From JBQTJJ01 sp052387235 (GTDB lineage Bacteria > Actinomycetota > Acidimicrobiia > Acidimicrobiales > GCA-2861595), in assembly GCA_052387235.1 (NCBI GenBank), contig JBQTJJ010000151.1, positions 1-30,716 of the forward strand: a stretch of 30,716 nt of DNA. The letters are read 5' to 3'. Shown here piece after piece: positions 25,125 through 30,716 of this stretch. The translations under genes were made by a program, and so were the position numbers. Within the stretch, counting starts at the first letter, position 1; each line of letters opens with the position of its first letter. The notes below the pieces were generated by a model. That model ran no database searches and was not told the DNA's origin. It saw nothing but the letters and a program-made list of their open reading frames with translations.

Positions 25125-25150
25125 GGGGTGGCCGTTCGGCCACCCCTTCG
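25121..25150. terminator. Bidirectional terminator between sortase and surface-protein genes
   Basis: CGAAGGGGTGGCC and its exact complement (13 bp) enclose the loop GTTC. It lies 54 bases past the sortase stop and 19 bases past the stop of the minus-strand gene, so it can serve both. No T tract is present, as is common in actinobacteria. Confidence 0.8.
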
Positions 25151-25169
25151 CCAGGAGGTACGGGTGGAG

Positions 25170-26006
25170 CTACCGGCGAGCCTGGGCCGGAGCCTTGCTG
25201 CTGCGCCGGCCCGAGAGCACGAGGGCCGTGGCACCGAGGGCGAGGACCAGGCCGACGCCGACCAGGGCGATCGCCAGGGCGGGCGAGCCGCCGGAGTCAC
25301 CGGCCATGCTCACCATCACCGAGCGACGGGCCGGCGGGCTCGGGGCGACCTCGGGAGCCGGGGTCGCTGCCGCGGGAGCCGGCGCCGCCTCTTCGACAGG
25401 AGCAGCGACCACCGGGGTGGGAGCCGGAGCCGCGGCGACCGGTGCCGGGCGGGCGGTCTGGGCCGGGGCCACGCGCACTCGCGGCGCGGTGCTGGCGGCC
25501 GGCGCGGCCGCGGGTGCCGGCGCGGCGGCGGGCTCGGCGACCGGCGCTGCGGCCGGAGCGGGCTCGATCACGCTGTCGTCGGGCAGGCCCTGCATGTCGC
25601 TGACGGCGGCCGCGCTGGACGGGCCCTCCACGCGGAACGTGGTGTTCACAGGGCTGCCGGCGATGGGCTGGCCGTTGGCGTCCACCTGGGTGGCGGAGAC
25701 GATGTGCACCCCGCCCTCGACGTTCGGCACCGCGAACGAGGCCGAGAACGTGCGGGTGGGCGTGACGGCGGCGGTGGCCACCAGCTGCTTGCCGGCGCCG
25801 CCCCACCAGACCTTCACCGGCTGGCCGCTGGCGTCGAAGCTGGACCCGGTCACCTTGATGCTGGTGCCGGCGGTGCCGCTCGCCGCCGACGTCTTGATCG
25901 ATGCCTGCGGGGTGCAGGCCCACGCGGCCGCACCGACCAGCGCGAGCCCGACCGCCAGGCCGAGCCCCCCCAGCAGACCCCTCCGTACGCCCCTACGTCC
26001 GTCCAT
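25170..26006 (-). CDS. Secreted Ala/Pro-rich protein with Ig/IPT-like domain and C-terminal anchor
   Basis: A 278-residue predicted surface protein of unknown function. Residues 1-31 are a signal sequence with twin arginines (GRRGVRRGLLGG, then GLAVGLALVGAAAWAC). Residues about 33-130 look like an immunoglobulin/IPT-type beta domain (ASGTAGTSIKVTGSSFDASG, SASFAVPNVEGGVHIVSAT). Residues 150-230 are an Ala/Pro/Val linker, and a membrane helix at about 243-263 (ALAIALVGVGLVLALGATALVL) is followed by RRSSKAPAQARR. That layout resembles a cell-wall sorting signal, but no LPXTG or LAXTG precedes the helix (the sequence is SMAGDSGGSP). Start ATG 26006 has AAGGGA about ten bases upstream. It is convergent with the sortase. 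Confidence 0.78.
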   Translation of the reverse strand: MDGRRGVRRGLLGGLGLAVGLALVGAAAWACTPQASIKTSAASGTAGTSIKVTGSSFDASGQPVKVWWGGAGKQLVATAAVTPTRTFSASFAVPNVEGGVHIVSATQVDANGQPIAGSPVNTTFRVEGPSSAAAVSDMQGLPDDSVIEPAPAAAPVAEPAAAPAPAAAPAASTAPRVRVAPAQTARPAPVAAAPAPTPVVAAPVEEAAPAPAAATPAPEVAPSPPARRSVMVSMAGDSGGSPALAIALVGVGLVLALGATALVLSGRRSSKAPAQARR

Positions 26007-26293
26007 CGTCGTCGTCCCTTTCTCGCGCGCACCCTGATCGCGCCGGGACCAATCGCACACATGGGCGAAAGAGACCCGACCCAGCCGAAGTATGCCCCGC
26101 AGAGGTCGTGGACACAAGGGCTTCACGAACAAGCTTCCGGCAGTAGTTCGGCGCCGGAGCGCTTTCGCGCGTAGGGCGGGGGGCCGGACGCGGAGAGGGG
26201 CCGCCGGGCCAGAGCGACCCGCGCCGGTGTCCGTGCATCGCGCTACTCGCGCTACTAGCATCCCGGCCCGCGGCTACGAGAGGGGCAGAAGTC
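26007..26293. other. Intergenic region between divergent secreted-protein genes
   Basis: 287 bases. On the plus strand TAGCAT at 26256-26261 is a possible -10 and GAGAGGGG at 26279-26286 a ribosome binding site for the next gene. For the minus-strand gene only the AAGGGA near 26018 is noted. No RNA gene or repeat is seen. Confidence 0.5.
26256..26261 (+). promoter_or_regulatory. Possible -10 element of the repeat-protein gene
   Basis: TAGCAT, identical to the ccm -10 hexamer, would give a leader of about 25 bases that includes GAGAGGGG. Confidence 0.35.
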
Positions 26294-29122
26294 ATGGCGG
26301 TGCGGGGATCCTCAGGTCGGCACGCACGTTCTGTGGTGACCCGGCGTGTGGTGGGTGCTCTGCTGGTGCTTGGTGGGGCCGCCGGGGCGTTCGTCCCGGC
26401 GTCGCCGGGGTCGGCCCAAGTCGGCGGCACCGTCCCGGCCGGCGCCCGGGCCGAGGGCCTGAGGATCGTCGGGCACAACGACCTCGGGGGCCGTGGGCTC
26501 AACGGTGACGTGGCCGTCGTCGGCACCACCGCCGTCGTCGCCGCCGGCTATCTCCCCTCGGGCACCGCCCTCCCGGCCAACGCCAAGATGGTCAGCATCA
26601 ACACCTTCCCACCGTGCGCCAACCCGCCGGTCAACGTCGTGGACCTGTCCGACCCGGCGCACCCGCGAGTGACCGCCACCATCCCGGTCCCGACGGGCCA
26701 GCTCGTGCGGGAGGTGGACGCCCTCCACGTCAGCACCCCCGCCTTCACCGGGGACCTGGCCGCCCTGGCGTTCGCCACGTGCGCACCGAACGAGGAGGCG
26801 GCTGCCAACGGCATCTCGGCCAACGGCAGCTTCGCCCACCGGGGCGTCGCCCTGTTCGACGTCTCCGACGCGTCCCGCCCCCGAGAGGTCGGCCGGTACA
26901 TGGCCGACGCCGACAACTGGGACCCGGCCGCACCTCCGTGCGGGCGCCCACCGGCCGGCTTCGAGACGAACTGCGCCAAGGACGTCTACGCCGTCGACCT
27001 CAAGCGGATTCGGGACGGGCGCGTCATCATGGCCGTCAGCCGGGTGGACGGGGCCGACAACGTGGTGCCGTCGAGCGACCTCCGCCTGGTCGACGTGACC
27101 GACCCCGCCAAGCCGGTGCAGCTGGGCACCTGGCCGCCGCTCACCGACGTCCCGGCCCGCCTGTCGCCGAACGGGTGCTTCCCCCGCTCCGGCACCCGTT
27201 CGATGGAGTTCAGCGCGGACGGCACCGAGGTGCTCGTCCCGTACCTCGACGGCGGCCTGTTCACCCTCGACGCCCGCGACCTCCGCAACCTCAAGGAGAA
27301 GGGCCGCTACGGCTACCCGAAGGACTGGAACGTCGAGGGCAACGCTGCCTACGTCACCGAGGCGACCGTGGGAGCGAAGCGCCTCGCCCTCCTGGCCGAG
27401 GAGGACTGGTGGTGGCCGTCGTCGGCGTTCCGCATCGACAGCCCGCCCAGCCTGGCCGGGACCCATCTCGGCTGCTCGGACCTCTACACCCTGATCGACC
27501 CGGAGTTCGACGCCCAGATCCACCGCAAGCCGGGCGCGCAGGTCGCAGGCGAGCTGGCGTACATCGGGCGGGGCTGCCCGGCCCGCAGCGGGACCCCTGC
27601 CGACCCGTTCCTGATGAGCCCGGCGGGAAAGATCGCCTTCACCGACAACGCCGCTAACCCGGTCACCCAGCCCGGCCTGTCTCCGTCGTCACCGGGGTGC
27701 AGCTTCGCCAGCCGGACCAAGTGGACCGAGATCAACGGGGCCACCGCCAACATCCTGCGCACGGCGGGCGGCTCGGGGGGCCACACCGAGTCCATCGCTG
27801 GCTTCCCCGGCCCGGGGTGGCCGGTCAAGCCCCGGGAGACGTCGGGCGCGGAGATCTCGCCCCTGAGCATCCCGGGATTCCAGATCAAGGGCCCGATCGG
27901 CGACGCCATTCGCTCCACCATGTGCCCCGGGCTCGACGCGCAGGCGAAGTGCACCGGCGGGCAGCCGGTCACCGGCGCCCTGGTCGATCTCCCGGGCGAG
28001 TGGGGAGGGCTGCGCATCCTCGACGTCACCAACCCGGCCGCGCCGGCGGACGTGGGCATGTACCGCAGCCCCGGCGCCCGGGTCTTCCCGCCACCGGACC
28101 ACCGTGGCATCTACTCAGTCCACCACGCCGTCGTCGACGGCACCCGCGTCTACGGCGCGTGGAACTCCGACGGGCTGCGGGTGCTCGACCTCAAGGGCGG
28201 GCTCCCGGTCGAGATCGGCTCGTTCGTGCCTCCTGACACCGTCGACCCCACGCGGACGGTGCCGCCCAAGGCGTTCGTGCTGGGCGTGGACCACACGGCA
28301 CGCCACATCGTGGTGTCGGACATGAGCTCAGGGCTGTGGGTGCTGGAGAAGCCGTCGCCCACCGCCGGCGGCGGCTACTGGTTGGCGGGCGCGGACGGGG
28401 GCGTGTTCGCACTGGGCGACGCCGCGTTCCACGGATCGGCCGGCGCGCTGCGCCTGCGGCAGCCGATCGTCGGCATCGCGGCGACGCCCTCGGGTCGCGG
28501 CTACTGGCTCGTCGCGGCCGACGGCGGCGTGTTCGCCTTCGGCGACGCCGTCTACCGGGGCTCCATGGGCGGGGGTGCCCTGAACGCTCGCATCGTCGGG
28601 ATGGCGGCGACGCCCACGGGCAACGGCTACTGGCTGGCGGCGGCCGACGGAGGCGTGTTCGCCTTCGGCGACGCCCGGTTCTCGGGCTCGATGGCCTCGA
28701 CGCGCCTGAAGGCACCCATCGCCGGCATCGCCGCCACGCCCGGCGGCCGTGGGTACCGGCTGGTCGCCGCCGACGGGGGCGTGTTCGCCTTCGGCGACGC
28801 CGCGTTCTACGGCTCGGCAGGGGCGTTGACCCTCCGGGCGCCCGTGGTCGGCATACGCCCGACGACCTCCGGACGGGGCTACCACCTCGTCGCGCAGGAC
28901 GGCGGCATCTTCGCCTACGGCGACGCCGTCTTCTCCGGGTCCACCGCAGGCCAGCGCCTGGCCGCACCCATCGTCGGGATGGACGACCTGCCGGGCGCGC
29001 CCGGCTACTGGACGGTCGGGTCGGACGGCGGCGTCTACGCGTTCGGCGCCCCGTTCCTCGGGTCGCTCGGAGGCAACAGGCTCAACGCACCGGTGGTGGG
29101 CCTTGCGACGGTTCCGCGGTAG
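26294..29122 (+). CDS. Secreted LVIVD-type and YWL-AADGGVFAFGDA repeat protein
   Basis: A 942-residue exported protein. Residues 1-42 are a signal peptide (RRVVGALLVLGGAAGAFVPAS, then GSAQ). Residues 55-690 contain segments such as NVVDLSDPAHPRVTATIPVP, LFDVSDASRPREVGRYM, LVDVTDPAKPVQLGTW and ILDVTNPAAPADVGMY. These match LVIVD repeats, which are predicted beta-propeller blades. Ten or so cysteines in this part suggest disulfides. Residues about 692-942 hold six tandem units of about 40-45 residues with the core GYWLVAADGGVFAFGDA, a second possible propeller. No sorting motif or C-terminal helix is seen, so it is probably secreted or held non-covalently. No enzymatic motif is recognised. ATG 26294 is preceded by GAGAGGGG. 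Confidence 0.9.
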   Translation: MAVRGSSGRHARSVVTRRVVGALLVLGGAAGAFVPASPGSAQVGGTVPAGARAEGLRIVGHNDLGGRGLNGDVAVVGTTAVVAAGYLPSGTALPANAKMVSINTFPPCANPPVNVVDLSDPAHPRVTATIPVPTGQLVREVDALHVSTPAFTGDLAALAFATCAPNEEAAANGISANGSFAHRGVALFDVSDASRPREVGRYMADADNWDPAAPPCGRPPAGFETNCAKDVYAVDLKRIRDGRVIMAVSRVDGADNVVPSSDLRLVDVTDPAKPVQLGTWPPLTDVPARLSPNGCFPRSGTRSMEFSADGTEVLVPYLDGGLFTLDARDLRNLKEKGRYGYPKDWNVEGNAAYVTEATVGAKRLALLAEEDWWWPSSAFRIDSPPSLAGTHLGCSDLYTLIDPEFDAQIHRKPGAQVAGELAYIGRGCPARSGTPADPFLMSPAGKIAFTDNAANPVTQPGLSPSSPGCSFASRTKWTEINGATANILRTAGGSGGHTESIAGFPGPGWPVKPRETSGAEISPLSIPGFQIKGPIGDAIRSTMCPGLDAQAKCTGGQPVTGALVDLPGEWGGLRILDVTNPAAPADVGMYRSPGARVFPPPDHRGIYSVHHAVVDGTRVYGAWNSDGLRVLDLKGGLPVEIGSFVPPDTVDPTRTVPPKAFVLGVDHTARHIVVSDMSSGLWVLEKPSPTAGGGYWLAGADGGVFALGDAAFHGSAGALRLRQPIVGIAATPSGRGYWLVAADGGVFAFGDAVYRGSMGGGALNARIVGMAATPTGNGYWLAAADGGVFAFGDARFSGSMASTRLKAPIAGIAATPGGRGYRLVAADGGVFAFGDAAFYGSAGALTLRAPVVGIRPTTSGRGYHLVAQDGGIFAYGDAVFSGSTAGQRLAAPIVGMDDLPGAPGYWTVGSDGGVYAFGAPFLGSLGGNRLNAPVVGLATVPR
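28369..29119 (+). repeat. Coding tandem repeat, six YWL/DGGVFAFGDA units
   Basis: Six diverged copies of about 120-135 bases. Recognisable cores are GGGYWLAGADGGVFALGDA, GYWLVAADGGVFAFGDA, GYWLAAADGGVFAFGDA, GYRLVAADGGVFAFGDA, GYHLVAQDGGIFAYGDA and GYWTVGSDGGVYAFGA. Confidence 0.9.
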
Positions 29123-29345
29123 GGACTGCGAGTCAACTACGTGAGTGAAGGGGCGACGCCGGTCTGCTTGTCGATCCGAAAGGAACCCTTACCGGACAAC
29201 TGAATTCAAGGAACCCCGGGCAGACCGGCGTCGCCCCTTCCGAGCAGGTAGTTGACTCGCAGGCCCTTACCGGACAACTGAATTCAAGGAACCCCGGGCA
29301 GACCGGCGTCGCCCCTTCCGAGCAGGTAGTTGACTCGCAGGCCCT
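29121..29345. repeat. Large inverted repeat with tandemly duplicated right arm
   Basis: The left arm (29121-29167) and its near-complement occur as two right arms, 29220-29267 and 29298-29345. The arms share CTGCGAGTCAACTAC and AAGGGGCGACGCCGGTCTGC exactly and differ in between. The right side is a direct tandem repeat of 78-bp period from 29186 to about 29345. The element starts at the stop codon of the plus-strand repeat-protein gene and ends four bases from the stop codon of the minus-strand ABC gene. No transposase gene is present. Confidence 0.85.
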
Positions 29346-29348
29346 GAC

Positions 29349-30716
29349 TCAGGCCGGGGCCGGGGCGGCGCCGGGGGCGAAGGTGGGCGAGGCCTCCACC
29401 AGGCGGCGGCCGGCGGCGCTGCGGGGCGCGCTCGACACGAGGGCGGCGGGGCCCTCCTCCGCCACCCGGCCGGCGTCGAGCACCACCACCCGGTCGGTGA
29501 CCTTGCGCACCAGCGCCATGTCGTGCGACACCAGCACGAGCCCCAGGCCCGACTCCACCTGGCGCTCCCGCAGGGCGACGAGGAGGCGGGCCTGCTCGGA
29601 GGCGTCGAGCATGGTGGTGGGCTCGTCGGCCACCAGGAGCTTGGGCCCCACCACCAGGGCCCGGGCCAGGGCGATGCGCTGGAGCTGGCCCCCCGACAGC
29701 TCGTGGGCGCGGGCGGCGAGGAACGTCCCCGACGACGGCAGCCCCACGCTCTCCAGGGCCTCGCCCACGGCGCCGGCCCGGTCGCGGCGGCCGGCGGCGG
29801 CGCCCACGTCGAGCGGCTCGCGCACCAGCTCCTCCACGGTGAGGCGGGGCGACAGGGCGTCCCACGGGTCCTGCATCACCAGCTGGATGCGCCTGCGCAG
29901 GGCCCGGTGGGCCCCTCGCCACGACGTGGGCAGGGCCGCCCCCTCCAGGCGCACCTGGCCGGCGTCGGGCGCCAGGTGGCCGGTGAGGATGCGGGCCAGG
30001 GTGGACTTGCCGCTCCCCGAGGCGCCCACCACGCCCACCGCCTCGCCCTCCAGGAGCCGGAACGAGACGTCCCGCAGGGCGGGCACGAGCCGGCGCCCGT
30101 GGCGGAACGACTTGGTGAGGGCATCGGCCTCCAGCAGCGTCTTCAGGCCGCCGAAGTGGCAGGCCACCAGCCGGCCCCTCGACGCCGCCAGCACCGGGCG
30201 CTGCTCGGCGCACACGTCCTCGGCCTGGGTGCAGCGGGGGTGGTACGAGCAGCCGGTGGGGACAGCCCTCGGGTCGGGCGGGAGGCCCCGGATGGGGCGC
30301 AGGTCCTTGGTGGTGGACATCACCGGGTAGGCGTTGACCAGGGCCCACGAGTACGGGTGGGCCGGTGCCGACGTCACCGCCGCGGTGGGGCCCACCTCCA
30401 TGACCTCGCCGGCGTAGAGCACCAGGAAGCGGTGACCCAGGCGGGCCGCGTCGGACAGGTCGTGGGAGATGACGAGCAGGGCGAACCCCCGGGCCGCGGC
30501 CCGCTCCGCCACCCGCTCCACCAGGTCGTGGCGGGTGAACGGGTCGAGGCCCGACGTGGGCTCGTCCAGCACCACCAGGTCGGGGTCGAGGGCCAGCGTC
30601 ATGGCCACCATGGCCCGCCGGCGCTCGCCGCCGGAGACCTGGTGGGGGTAGCGGTCGAGCAGGACGGGGTCGAGGAGCATCTCGGCCGCCAGCTCGCCGG
30701 CCCGCCGCCGGGCCTC
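29349..30716 (-). CDS. Fused DppD-DppF-type oligopeptide ABC ATPase (5' end off the window)
   Basis: One polypeptide carries two ABC ATPase domains of the peptide/nickel importer type. The visible 455 residues begin inside the first domain: QVSGGERRRAMVAMTLALDP (signature), LVVLDEPTSGLD (Walker B), VISHDL (H-loop), then the oligopeptide-ABC C-terminal domain PTGCSYHPRCTQAEDVCAEQ with its cysteines. The second domain is complete: Walker A GASGSGKSTLA, Q-loop LVMQDPWDALSPRLTVEE, signature ELSGGQLQRIALARAL, Walker B LLVADEPTTMLD and SHDMALV. The start and Walker A of the first domain are beyond the right edge. The partner permeases and binding protein are not in the window. The substrate is likely a peptide or a similar small solute, by family. 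Confidence 0.92.
   Translation of the reverse strand, partial: EARRRAGELAAEMLLDPVLLDRYPHQVSGGERRRAMVAMTLALDPDLVVLDEPTSGLDPFTRHDLVERVAERAAARGFALLVISHDLSDAARLGHRFLVLYAGEVMEVGPTAAVTSAPAHPYSWALVNAYPVMSTTKDLRPIRGLPPDPRAVPTGCSYHPRCTQAEDVCAEQRPVLAASRGRLVACHFGGLKTLLEADALTKSFRHGRRLVPALRDVSFRLLEGEAVGVVGASGSGKSTLARILTGHLAPDAGQVRLEGAALPTSWRGAHRALRRRIQLVMQDPWDALSPRLTVEELVREPLDVGAAAGRRDRAGAVGEALESVGLPSSGTFLAARAHELSGGQLQRIALARALVVGPKLLVADEPTTMLDASEQARLLVALRERQVESGLGLVLVSHDMALVRKVTDRVVVLDAGRVAEEGPAALVSSAPRSAAGRRLVEASPTFAPGAAPAPA

Noticed and set aside
25913..26006. Lipoprotein signal in the Ala/Pro-rich surface protein
   Set aside because: AAWAC lacks the usual Leu at -3 and small residue at -2 of a lipobox, although Lgt is encoded in the window.
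29220..29345. Integron attC site or phage attachment site
   Set aside because: GTTGACT does not fit the GTTRRRY core and no integrase or gene cassette is present.
29121..29345. Insertion sequence with terminal inverted repeats
   Set aside because: There is no transposase fragment between the arms and no flanking target-site duplication that I can see; kept only as a repeat.

Overview
The window is very GC-rich double-stranded bacterial DNA packed with genes on both strands. Many genes start with GTG. Several starts lie 6 to 8 bases after a TANNNT hexamer, which points to leaderless transcription. The gene families suggest an actinobacterium, probably Acidimicrobiia-like: a DUF3107 gene with two Get3/ArsA-like ATPases, a class E-type sortase, AIM24-family and SufR-like proteins, and a secreted protein with tandem YWL-x-AADGGVFAFGDA repeats. 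The class assignment is inference from gene content, because no rRNA or tRNA is visible.

Layout. 1-2516 (minus): lgt, DUF3107 and two ArsA/Get3-like ATPases; the second ATPase runs off the left edge through a poly-G/poly-C stretch that looks like bad sequence. 2567-5332: a membrane protein of unknown function (minus), a dGTPase-like HD hydrolase (plus), and an orphan response regulator with a degenerate receiver (minus) whose 3' end overlaps the hydrolase gene antisense. 5634-11588 (plus): a membrane PAS-GGDEF-EAL protein, a BioF2-type GNAT protein, an EamA transporter and an AIM24-family protein. 11589-11940: a gene-free convergent gap with two long perfect-stem hairpins. 11941-15011: an Fe-S module, with mrp (minus) divergent from a SufR-like regulator and a cysteine desulfurase (plus). 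15012-17147: a leader region and an M23 peptidase with a His/Gly-rich repeat tail.

17193-23921 (minus) is a complete cytochrome c maturation System I operon, ccmABCDEFGHI. Consecutive genes overlap by 4 bases, except ccmA/ccmB, which overlap by 11. It has a recognisable promoter with an inverted repeat over its -35 region. Divergent from it is a class E-type sortase (24023-25066), then a strong bidirectional terminator, a secreted Ala/Pro-rich protein with a C-terminal anchor (minus), and a 942-residue secreted beta-propeller-like repeat protein (plus). 29121-29345 holds a large inverted repeat whose right arm is tandemly duplicated with a 78-bp period. It lies exactly between the stops of two convergent genes. 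A fused DppD-DppF-type ABC ATPase (minus) runs off the right edge.

Functionally the window covers envelope biogenesis (Lgt, M23 peptidase, sortase and a possible substrate), Fe-S and haem protein assembly (Mrp, SufR-like, NifS, Ccm) and c-di-GMP signalling. I see no phage, CRISPR or intact mobile element. The most unusual signals are the two structured intergenic regions (11607-11744 and 29121-29345), the repeated TANNNT-N6-start architecture, and the degenerate proteins (receiver without its conserved Lys, Mrp without its CxxC, ArsA with Ser in the signature-Lys position).
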